Positions 43,107 through 52,826 of a DNA stretch of 64,000 nt are shown piece after piece; within the stretch, counting starts at the first letter, position 1, and every line of letters begins with the position of its first letter. The notes beneath the pieces were generated by a model. It made no database searches, was not told the DNA's origin, and saw only the letters and a program-made list of their open reading frames with translations. A program made the translations under genes and the position numbers. This stretch comes from Ampullaceana balthica (taxonomy: Eukaryota > Mollusca > Gastropoda > Lymnaeidae), in contig CALYLW010000337.1 of NCBI GenBank assembly GCA_944989445.1, positions 434,001 through 498,000 of the forward strand. Direction: 5' to 3'.

Positions 43107-45830
43107 AAGATAATTTTTTTCAACTTCAGTTTGGAGAAGCTCCTTTCACAACTAGCGACACTTATAGCAAATGTTGAAAACATTCACAGCAACATTACAA
43201 TTTTGGGTACAGAATTTTCCAAATCTTACTGTTGAATAAATTTTAAAAGATCAAGGGGGCCTTTCCCCCCGTTTTTTCTAACATTATGCCTCTTCTTGTA
43301 GTGTAGGTACAGCCATAAAAACCTGAATGCTTTTTCTTTCATTATTGAACTGTTCTTTATCAATGTCAATAAAGTAATTAATTTGATGTTCAAATGCTTC
43401 ATTTAGTCGGTTACTTGGTATTATATACGAATATTTTCTTGCAAGGACTTACAACTCATCAAAGCGTTCTTTTATTTTCTTTTATAATTCCATCCATGGA
43501 TAAATATATTTCCCGTTGTACTTCTCGTTCTAAAGATAGAACCACGTTTTATTAATTTTCCCCACTCATATTTTTTTCTCCTTCTAACTCAGCGTTCATT
43601 TGATATCTCCAACTCTTAACAAATTGTTTGGCTGATATAACAGCGTTTTGTATTAGCACATATCTTTGTTCCATGCTATGGGTTTGCATTAATTTAAAAA
43701 ATGACGGGTTCCCATAAATTAAGATAACATTGAAAAGAAAAAAGATTGCATTGAATTGAGTAAATTCCAGCATCTGATCTCGTTTTACTACTAACTTCTT
43801 CAGATATCAATTTTTCCAAGACGCTTGATATTTTAAAGTATGTCTTTTTGAAATCATTTATGCCTAATGTGTGTTTATTACCGGAGAAATTTGAATATTT
43901 TCATGTTCTTGAAATAAATCTTAATAATTTTCCAAAAATTGACGAATTATTTACTAATTACTTTAATTTGATAGACGTATGTCGTAATATTTTTTAATGA
44001 ATAACCGTATTTTAATGAAAAACACAAATTATGTGTGCTACTTTAATGCAATAAAAACTTCTTCTTCTTCTTTCTCAAAATATTTTGATAGAGGATTTAG
44101 ACAGCAAGTCCTATATTTGTGATGAACTGCGCTGTGACTGTCAGTTGTTCCAGTCCACCATAGAGTTTGTCATCGAGGGTAGCTTCCTGGGGCCATATGT
44201 CTTTCCGGGTATGGTGGTACAGAGGGCAGTTTTGGAGAACATTTTCCGCAGCTGTCCCGCAGGGGCACATTTCGCTTTCTCCAATTCGAAGTTTGGTATT
44301 GGAATCATGATAGCTTTTTTCCAAATAGTTGGGATTTTTCCAGACTTCCAGCTAGCTTTGAATATTTGTAGTAGTTTTTCTTAGCTAGGGGTCCTATTTG
44401 AATGAGCATATCATTTGAGATCTTGTCTGTACCTGGAGCTTGTTTGAGTATGAGGAGTTTCAAAGAGTCCTTGAGCTCTTTCATACTTAGGTTTGCAATC
44501 ACTCCATCAGAGTGTCGTGTAGCCATTGTCTGAGCGTTTTCTATTTTATCTTAAACTTCTTTGGATCTTTGTTCACTGATACTGATATTAACCACGGTAC
44601 TAAAGTTGGTTAAAAATTTTTGATCAGCTTCACGGCCTGTGAGTTTTTTATTGTCTGCTTCTAGGAATATTGGAGAAGATTGGTTTTCCTCTTGGTTAAG
44701 ACTTTTTGCAATATTCCATAGTTTATGTCCATCTCTGTCTACATTTAGTTGTTCGGTTTTTTCGTTCCAGCTTTTCCTATAGAAGAGATATATTCCTTTC
44801 TGAAGATTGCATTTGCGGCTTTTAGTTGGATATTGTTTTCTACTGTTGGGGATTTTTCTGCTAGATTTCTTGCGTTGATGGATTCGTTGTGAAGTTGTTC
44901 TAAATGTTGAGACCAGTTTGGTATGTAATTTATTATGGCTCCCCTGGGGAAAGATTCCTTAGCGGCTTTGAGGAGAGCTCTTGAGAAATCAGAGTAGGAT
45001 TTGTTTACCCGGTTTGTTTTGCAGTTGATGTTCGTCATATATTCATCTGTTAAGCGGGCAAAGAGATCCCAGTTTGCTTTCTTGTAATTCCATCTGGGAA
45101 GGGTGGAGTTTTCTATGGGCAATTGAATGGTTTCTATGTGTATGATAATTGGCCTATGGTCACTAGTAGCAAGTTGGTCAGCGACTTCTCTTTTACTTCC
45201 TTTGGATAATTTGTTTGTAGCAAAGGCTAAGTCTGGATGTTGATGTTGTCATCCATACTCTGGAGTAGAAGGTAGGAGTGTCTGCTGGTTGGTTTAGGAG
45301 AATTAGACTGTTTTCAGTTAGCCATTCCTCAACTTCTTCTCCTCTGGCGTTTAGGTCTGAGTATCCCCAACTCTGGGAATGGCTGTTCATATCACCCAGT
45401 ATTAGATATTCTTCATTGTTTAGGATTTGAATTCTCTCAAGTTCTAGTTCTTTGTCTAGTGGGCAGTAGCAGTTGAAGACGTTTATTTGTGTTTATGCAA
45501 TAAAAACAAAATTAATTAAATTTAATCACGTATCTTACAATAATTTTCTGAAAACTCAAACAGTAATATAAATTACTACTTGCATGTTAAACACACTATT
45601 TGAACCACAATGCCATGTGGGTACTTGTTCGCGCATCATTCTGTGAATGTCGAAATTCAACGCAAAAACCATCGTGGTGATATTAATAGCACATATTATT
45701 GGGCCCAGCGTGATGTGTTTTTGTGTAGTTTTCGTATAAAAGCGTAATCTGGTCGTATACCACTTTATTTTCAAACAAATCCATACCTTTTTTTTAGTGA
45801 TTTTAAAATTTTGAAGGTTTTTCGCGATTT
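43107..45830 (-). mobile_element. ZMYM1-like hAT fragment with LINE insertion
   Basis: Parallels 36640-37945 of the hAT at 35602: SVASCERSFSKLKLKKI on the minus strand at the left, CCCCGTTTTTTCTAACATTA, then a broken coding part, then GGGTACTTGTTCGCGCATCA to the right. Both termini are missing. Interrupted at 44059-45494 by a LINE. Confidence 0.75.
44059..45494 (-). mobile_element. Jockey-like LINE, internally deleted, with target duplication
   Basis: Flanked by ATGCAATAAAAAC at 44046-44058 and 45495-45507. The hAT copy at about 37582 shows the site uninterrupted. The 3' end (left) is an AAGAAG repeat tail. Minus-strand coding pieces are: endonuclease end (GDMNSHSQSWGYSDLNARGE type, 45193-45420); linker and reverse transcriptase start (PRWNYKKANWDLFARLTDEY, 44745-45122; KQAPGTDKISNDML and IWKKAIMIPIP, about 44300-44526); then, directly, CPCGTAAENVLQNCPLYHHT (44097-44324), which belongs after the RNase H region. 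The rest of the reverse transcriptase is deleted. Confidence 0.85.
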
Positions 45831-45835
45831 TAGAC

Positions 45836-46060
45836 GATTTTTTACTCGTCTCGCGTCGTCACAAATAGTTAGAACCCCCCCCTCTAAAAATACGTAACAA
45901 AGCTTTGACAAAACACCTGTGTTTTAAAGTGTTTTAAATCACTTTTATTGTCATTTAAGTATTTATTATTTATTTAGTGAAGGTCTACATTGTAATATCG
46001 TAAACGCGTGAAGCTTTTTTAAAAAAACGTTTAACCGGCCTTCAGAAAACGAACTGTGTT
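45836..46060. mobile_element. PIF/Harbinger-like MITE, partial
   Basis: Contains CGTCGTCACAAATAGTTAGA, AAAATACGTAACAAAGC and ATCGTAAACGCGTGAAGC, as in 58839-59095. The terminal GGGGCC end is missing where it meets the hAT fragment. Confidence 0.65.
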
Positions 46061-46945
46061 ATATCCTTAGATTATAATTTATTTTAATGCATACAAATTA
46101 AACATTGACTATTAATCATCACGGTTAACGTCTTTGTTTAGAAAAAAAATTATTTTAAAATAATATTTTTAAAATGTATTTATTTTTTTTTAAATCCCTC
46201 AATGGACTGACAGGCATCACTTAAGAAAGAGGTCGGCGAACAAGGGTAAATTACCTCATTTGGGGTCAAAAGGGAATTCTTGGGGGTAATGCAGACTCAT
46301 TTGGGACACATAACATTCACTACAATCCACTATATATATTAACATACGTCATGTGTACGTATACTTATGGAACATTTGCCCATTATTGAACCGGTTCCGG
46401 GGATACGGTGGTCGAGTGGCAGCGCGCTCGACTGGCGTACCGATGGTCACGGGTTCGAATCCATGGGAAGCCATGGATTTGTTTCCGGGGCCTATGGCGT
46501 CCACCCAGCTTCGAGTGGGTACCTAACGCATAGTTAGGGAAAATAAAAGGCGGCTGGGTAATGCGTGGAACCCTTATAGCCGTAGCATGTGAACGCTGCG
46601 TCACTTGCCAAAATCAACTGCTGCCTTGCAGATGGTCTTGGCTGACCAAAGGCTATGGAAGCACATCCAGATAAAACAGCAGGCTGAAGTCGGAGACCAC
46701 GGGCCAATTGGCGCAAAACTCGTCGGCACGCAATACTCAAATTGAGAACGAAGAAGAAGAAGAACCGGTTCCTTCCAGAAAAGGCATTTTTTAAAATTTG
46801 ATAACTATGTAGATTTCTTACCTACGTACTATACGAAGACACCTAAAACCACCCTACTTTCATATATATTGACTCGAGTGACAATGATCTTAATCCACAT
46901 GACTTGACTGTATCAAGTATCCTTTCTGTGATATTTAAAACTAGT
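46061..46945. repeat. segment paralogous to 59097-60200, holding a SINE
   Basis: Blocks CCTTCAGAAAACGAACTGTG, TGACTATTAATCATCACGG, GAGGTCGGCGAACA, GGGAATTCTTGGGGGTAATG and GTAGATTTCTTACCTACG recur in order at 59100-60180. This copy has the SINE at 46399; the other has a type A repeat at 59262. Both begin inside a MITE copy. Nature unknown. Confidence 0.7.
46399..46761 (+). mobile_element. tRNA-headed SINE with GAA tail
   Basis: 363 bp flanked by the 11-bp duplication GAACCGGTTCC (46388-46398, 46762-46772). The empty site is at about 60022. The A box TGGTCGAGTGG and B box GGTTCGAATCC are clear. The central domain GGCGGCTGGGTAATGCGTGG ... GTGAACGCTG is shared with the SINEs at 47308 and 52543. 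The 3' part differs from theirs and ends TTGAGAACGAAGAAGAAG, resembling the tail of the LINE at 44059. Confidence 0.9.
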
Positions 46946-47270
46946 TTGTGCTGCGGCGCAGTGGCGCATGCGGCGCCAACTTTTTAGGGCGCCTACCGCG
47001 CCCACCTTTTTCAAAAGCCCAACTAACTTGTCCTTATATGATAAATACGTAATGTTAAACTTCCTGAAATGTACACAAAGTATTTTATAATAGGGGGGTT
47101 TTTTTTGGTAAAAAGCCCAAGTAACTTATCCTCCTTGTATGATAAATACGAAATATTCCTGAAATGTACACAAAGTATTTATATAATATTTTTTTACAGT
47201 GCTATTCACCACACGATTTTTAAACTAATTTTAAAAAGCAGCGCACTAAATTACTGCACCAAAAAATAAC
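46946..47270. repeat. dispersed repeat, GGCGCC-rich head and AT-rich body
   Basis: GTGCTGCGGCG, GGGCGCCTACCGCGCCCACC, then AAGCCCAACTAACTTGTCCT and TGAAATGTACACAAAGTATT. The latter blocks are repeated at 47115-47185, 47815-47895 and 47945-48030. Unclassified; absent from the corresponding place at 60195. Confidence 0.6.
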
Positions 47271-47307
47271 TCTTTGAGTCAGTCAGCACTGTTTACAACA
47301 CCAATGT

Positions 47308-47602
47308 GGGGACGTGGTGGTCGAGTGGCAGCGCACTGGACTGTCGTACCGATGGTCACGGGTTCGAATCCGTGTGGAGGCAAGGGTTTGTTCCCGGGGC
47401 CTACGGCGTCCCTCAGTCACCCCGCCCCGAATGGGTATCTAATACTACATGTAGTTAGGCGGCTGGGTAATGCGTGGAACCCACAAAGCCGTGGCCTGTG
47501 AACGCTGCTTCACTTGCCAACAGATCATCTGTCATGGTCTGTGGACGCAACTATCTTCTGTATAGATGGAGCGTCTGTATAGATAAGATAAGTTAAGATA
47601 AA
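47308..47602 (+). mobile_element. tRNA-headed SINE with GATAA tail
   Basis: About 295 bp. A box TGGTCGAGTGG, B box GGTTCGAATCC, central GGCGGCTGGGTAATGCGTGG, CACTTGCCAACAGATCATCT, then GGACGCAACTATCTTCTG, ATGGAGCGTCTG and GATAAGATAAG. The last part matches the 3' end of the LINE at 23376-23987. No clear target duplication. Confidence 0.88.
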
Positions 47603-47749
47603 TGCTGACGTGCGTTGTTTGGTTAATAAGAAAACCAAATATGATTATGATTTTTAAGTCTATATTTTCAATTTTTAAAAAAAAGCAGAGTGATGTCCTT
47701 TAGCGTTAGGCAAGATACTTGAGGGTAAATCTATATAAGACTAGGTTGT

Positions 47750-48120
47750 GCTGTGGCGCCGTGGGGCCTGCGGCGCCCGCTTTATTTTGGGCACCTACGG
47801 CGCCCACCTTTTTCATAAGCCCAACTAACTTGTCCTAGTATGATAAATACGTAATATTAAACTTCCTGAAATGTACACAAAGTATTTTATAATAGGGGCT
47901 GTAGGCGGCCTATAGAGCGCCTACGGCGCCCACTTTTTTTTGTTGTCAAAAGCCCAAGTAACTTATCCTTGTTTGATAAATACGAACTATTAAACTTCCT
48001 GAAATGTATACAAAGTATACTATATTAACAATCCTCAAATCCTCTTTTTACATCGTTCCATTTTCCAAAATTAAAATATGAACTAAAACAAGGACGTCAT
48101 ATAATATCTTTTTACGGCGA
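47750..48120. repeat. further copies of the GGCGCC-headed dispersed repeat
   Basis: Two more partial units (47750-47900, 47901-48030), followed by a reversed piece of the 29105-type repeat (GAACTAAAACAAGGACGTCA). Confidence 0.55.
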
Positions 48121-48349
48121 GAAATTTGAGAAACCAGCGCACCTAATTACTTCACCAAAAAATAACTATTTTCGAGCGTCCGCATGAATTGTTCAATTAA
48201 TAAAAGTGTGGAGTGTGTTTAATGTTAATCTGGAAACCAAAATGTTTATGATTTTTAAGTCCATATTTTCAATTTTAAAAAAGCAGAGTGATGTCCCTTA
48301 GCGTTAGGCCAAAGTGAGTCAGTCAGTGATAATTGAGGGTAAATATATA

Positions 48350-48790
48350 TATGATTAATGCCTTAAAAACTGAGCTAAGAAGAAAAGTTATTTTGTGCTC
48401 CTCTCGAATTGCGATGTCAAGAATTTGATGCATTCAATAAAGTTAATGAATACTGGACTAATTTTAAATGGGCTCATTTATCATTATATCTAGAAGACTA
48501 GAATGGCCAGGGGCGTTTGACCAAAAACCAATCGAACAATTATATCAAACTTAAAACGTTTATAATTCTATGAAATAGATTCCTCTCCCCCCCCCCTTTT
48601 TTTAAATAAAAGAGATATTCCGTGTCGTTTTGACTTCAAATATCTACACATAATCCTATTCAGATCATTTTTAGACACTTGTCATGCTTGTAAAACTCAC
48701 CAGTTGCATTTTCGGGGCTAACGACGCTCCCCGAAATCCCCGAGTAATGTGAGCAGGACCTAGAGTTTAAATATAAGCACTGCTATATAG
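48350..48790. repeat. segment paralogous to 60203-60830
   Basis: Starts TTAATGCCTTAAAAACTGAG and runs through ATATCTAGAAGACTAGAATG and TCTACACATAATCCTATTCA to CCCCGAG, in the same order as 60203-60780. It provides the empty site for the MITE at 60342. Confidence 0.75.
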
Positions 48791-48959
48791 GAAACACCAG
48801 CCTTTGTAATGACATTAACAAATGTTTACTAGTTTTTTTATCATGTACCCCTTGTGGTTCTGGGGCCAGGCAGCAGACAATTTAGGGAAAGTCTTCAAAA
48901 AGATCAGATTAAGGGTCAACGCAGATGCCTTGTCCAGCATGTGTGCACTGTGAAAACTG

Positions 48960-49365
48960 TGTGCACACTAAGCAGCCCTAGCAAGCCAAGTATGCACTGT
49001 AAATCACATGTGCCCTGCAAGCCAAGTGTGCACTGTAAATCACATGTGCCCTGAAAGCTAAGTTTGCCCTGAAAATAACATGTGCCCTGCAAGTCAAGTT
49101 TGCACTTAAACTCACATGTGCCCTGCAAACCAGGTGTGCAATGTAAATTACATGTGCCCTGCAAGCCAAATTTGCACTTTAAATCACATGTGCCCTGCAA
49201 ACCGGGTGTGCACTGTAAATTACATTGCCCTGCAAGCCAAGTGTGCACTGAAAATAACATGTGCCCTTCAAGCAAAGTTTGCACTTTAAATCACATGCGT
49301 CCTGCAAGGCAAGTGTACACTATAAATGACATGTGCCATGCAAGCCATGTTTTGCACTGTCAACC
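48960..49365. repeat. 36-bp minisatellite
   Basis: About eleven imperfect units of 36 bp, each with CATGTGCCCTGCAAGCCAAG and GTGCACTGTAAAT. Because 36 is a multiple of three, both strands show long Cys/Pro/His-rich frames, which are artefacts. The Smr copy 2 3' flank (57715-57780) has only two or three units. Confidence 0.9.
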
Positions 49366-49639
49366 ATGTACCTTGCGGTGCGTTGCATTCCTTCTTTTTA
49401 TCTTGATTTTGAATATCTTAGATAATTATTTAAATATAATTTTAATACTTCTGTAAGTGCAATTAATTTACATAGCATAAGGCTTTAGCCGAAACGTATA
49501 CTTTTTTATTAGCTATTCTTTAAAGCATTAATTTACTGTTTTGATGACACAATCGGTGTATTTTATAACTTATTTTAATTTTTTGTTTGTGCGTAGTTTT
49601 GATGCATTAATCAATGGATCTCTTTAGGCATCAATAACG

Positions 49640-50660
49640 GTTAACTCAAGAGTTATTTATAAACATGACAAAAATTAATATTATTATTAGAACTTATTTG
49701 AGCAACGATTGCAAGCTTCTCAGTGGGTTGTGGAGATGTACAAGAGAGATATGTCTGCTAAACGCTTATTGACCTTTAAGTGGTCAGTTTTCTTACCTGA
49801 TGATGTATATTATTTGTGTTAAGTAGGTGTGTATACCTCATGTGCTATTGTACACAATTTTATGTCGTATTGTATAGTTCTTGTGAGACATGAATAAATT
49901 TTATACTGTGATTTATTTTAATTAATGGAAATATTTTTATTTGACTGTAAATATTCTTTTTTGAACATAGGCTATAAAAATGTATATGTTTCGTACATAT
50001 TGAACTAAAAAAATATCTGTTTCAATCTCTCTCACTCTCTCTTACTCTTTGTCTCTATCTCTCTTTGTCTTTCCTTCTATTATCTGTTTTTGTCTCTCCC
50101 ACTATATCTCTATTTGCCCCTCTCTCTCTCTCTCTGATTTCTCTTTGTCTCTCCTTCAATTTCTCTCTTTAATTCTCCCTCTATTATCTATCGTTGTCTT
50201 TACCTTTTTAATTTCTCTTTGTCTCTCCCCTATTTCTCTCTCTCTCTCTCTCTATTATCACTTTTTTAAAATCTCTATATATTTCTCTCCCACCTTCTCT
50301 CTCCTTCTCCCTTGCTCTTTCTCTTAACAAGTTAATATTGCACACATTTAGAAACATAAGTTAGATACGATTGTTTTTTGAATGACGGATGATTTCGGCA
50401 AAATGCGCTCCATTTATTGTAATCTTTGCACGCAAAGTTTACCTGGGGTGCACCAAATAGAATTGTTTGGAGTTTGAGTTTTTAAAAATAATGCGAAAAG
50501 AAAATTGTCTCCTCCACCAAGCAGTTATATTTACATGCTTCATGATACACATTATTTTATTTGTGGAGGGGTGGGGTGAGTTTTCGGGGTCGACAGGGAA
50601 TGTTTGGCTTACGTCATTTTATATTTAGCATGTACCTAAAGGGTTGAGAATCACTGATAT
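49640..50660 (+). repeat. 5' flanking segment of Smr copy 2, paralogous to 5880-7046
   Basis: Shares ordered blocks with 5880-7046, and the TTAAGTAGG.GTGTATACCTCAT block also with 58290-58315 upstream of copy 3. It includes a CT-rich tract at 50028-50325. GGCTTTAGCCGAAACG at 49480 resembles the Penelope stem II plus GAAA motif. Confidence 0.6.
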
Positions 50661-51411
50661 AATATCTAGACAAAACATTTCTGTTATTTCACACAGCTTT
50701 CCTTGTAACTTTACCCAGATAAATTCAAAATGCACAGAGCTTTAATCAAACTGGACAGGGCTCCCTTCAAACTGGACACAGCTGTCTATATTTCCTACTC
50801 TATAATAATTTCCTAACGATTCTTGCAATGAATTTGATAGCATGTATTACCTGTTACATGCTGTTTTGTGTTTAATTGCATCTAGTATCAGTAAACATAA
50901 CGCTTGTTTACATAGTATCATAAATTTTCCCTGGTGGAACACGGGGGTTATCTTTCCACGTTGTCGCGAATGTGAATTAATTCTACACTTTCTTTATAAA
51001 GGGAAAATACGAACTTTTTTCAACACCATAAAAGGCGAAACTACTTCGTAACATGACCCACCTCTTGGAAAATCTGAAATAGTGATTATAATTTACTTCA
51101 ATATAACTTTATCTTTTAGACTGCCGTAGTCCGGTGTAAGATCCAAAAGCATGGAGTTACTTGGCGTGTGTTTCATGTGCTTTTCTGTCATTATTATTCT
51201 AATTTTACTGATCGTTGTAAGTAATTTATTAATTTATAAGTATATATATTTAAGTGTCAGCACAGACCAAACTTGTAGTACCGGTTACTTTTGGGTATGC
51301 GTGCTTTCAAATCTTTTTTATTTAATGTCAATGAAACATGTCAAGTAGACATTATATATATAATTTAGCTTAGGCAGATGAATACCTAGAAAACAGATGA
51401 GCGGTCGTACG

Positions 51412-52380
51412 TAGGATAGCCAGAAGTCCAGCAAAAGGTGGACATTTCCTGCTTTTTAGCTCAATATTCTCCGACCGGTAGGCAAAGCTAAAATCTTTTA
51501 AAATGTCCGGCTTTTCTTACATTTTATGTTATTGTTACAACTATTACATCGTATGTTTACGTTGTGACAATGTGCAAGGTCTATGCATTTCTGTGAACTA
51601 GTCAATTTTAGTCATTCTAACAATATAGCTCTGTGCTGTATTATCTATAGTCAAAATTCAAATGCAATTTCCGGTTCCGGCAACAGAGACGCAAATTTAA
51701 ATTGTTTTATTGTATTATTGCAGATGGTGTGCAATTGTTTGACCAATACTGCTATCTTAAATAATTTTTACAAGACAAAAATGAAGTTTTTTGAAGGACT
51801 CTTGCAGTGGAGTTTATTTTTATAAAGTTGCCCAAATGCATGTTGATTTTTAGAGTTACTTGAAATTTGTGATTTTTCTTCTGTTCCCTGGACACAATGG
51901 CAATATGGAAAGAGTTTTCTCCTTGATTAATGCTCAATGGACAAAGGAAAGGAATAGACTCTTACTCCACTCTGTAAAGGTCATCATTCTTACAAAGTAC
52001 AATATGAAGACTCGTTCATGTGAACAGTTTTATGCATTTGTGATTGCTAACGAGGATCTTCTGCGAAAAGTTGGCTCCTCCGAGAAATATGGCATGTAAT
52101 TAATACAGATTATAAGGTAATGATTCTACACTTGGCTATTTAAATGATGATATTTTTTTTTACATTTTGAAAAAGGCGTCCATTAAAGTTGTTTTTTAAC
52201 GTGACTGTTTCTTGGTCGATTCACTAGGAGTAAGATACACTTAATTGGCAGCTATTACAATAAAACTGTGAGTTTAATCCATGACGACTCAAATGAAACA
52301 TTCAAAACGTCCTGCTTTGTCGTCCTCCCTTTTTGTTTTATTATGTCCGCCTTTTGGTGTCCACGTATCTGGCAACCCTA
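51412..52380 (+). mobile_element. hAT with TAGGGTTGCCA-type termini, in intron 1 of Smr copy 2
   Basis: 969 bp from TAGGATAGCCAGAAG to TATCTGGCAACCCTA, flanked by GTCGTACG and ATCGTACG (one mismatch). Smr copy 3 has the uninterrupted site (GAGATATACGATACAGACAT at about 61907). Same family as 14611-15433. Confidence 0.85.
51853..52099 (+). pseudogene. hAT transposase C-terminal fragment
   Basis: A frame reading LLFPGHNGNMERVFSLINAQ, then WTKERNRLL and NEDLLRKVGSSEKYG. The (N)xERVFSLIN..W..ERN.L pattern is the hAT dimerisation region. Only the end of the transposase is left. Confidence 0.75.
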
Positions 52381-52542
52381 ATCGTACGATACAGACATCG
52401 TGCAAGCGTGAGTTATTTAAGCGCTAGAAGGTACATACATGTTCTAAACATTTAGAGAGGACGTGTGCAATTTTTAACATATTATGTATAAATTAAATAG
52501 TCATGTTTTTCGCAATTAATCAAATCGTTTTGTGTGTGCATA

Positions 52543-52826
52543 CATCTTATCTTATCTATACAGACGCTCCTTCTATGCAGAAGATAGTTCCGTCCACAGA
52601 CCATGACAGATGATCTGTTGGCAAGTGATGCAGCTTTCACAGGCCACGGCTTTGTGGGTTCCACGCATTACCCAGCCGCCTAACTACATGCAGTGTTAGG
52701 TACCCATTCGGAGCGGGGTGACTCAGGGACGCCCTAGGCCCCGGGAACAAACCCTTGCCTTCACACGGATTCGAACCCGTGACCATCGGTGCGACAGTCA
52801 AGTGCGCTGCCACTCGACCACCGCAT
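52543..52826 (-). mobile_element. tRNA-headed SINE with GATAA tail, in intron 1 of Smr copy 2
   Basis: Reverse complement of the 47308 SINE: tail CTTATCTTATC, GACGCTCCTTCTATGCAGAA, then CATTACCCAGCCGCC, and the head with GGATTCGAACCCGTGACCA (B box) and CCACTCGACCACC (A box). It is inserted in a (TG)n tract; Smr copy 3 has the tract uninterrupted at about 62055-62075. Confidence 0.88.

Noticed and set aside
46383..46740. Minus-strand frames with a protein-like look
   Set aside because: They cover the tRNA-headed SINE; similar frames appear wherever the SINE occurs.
48854..49456. Cys/Pro/His-rich open frames on both strands
   Set aside because: Caused by a 36-bp minisatellite whose period is a multiple of three.
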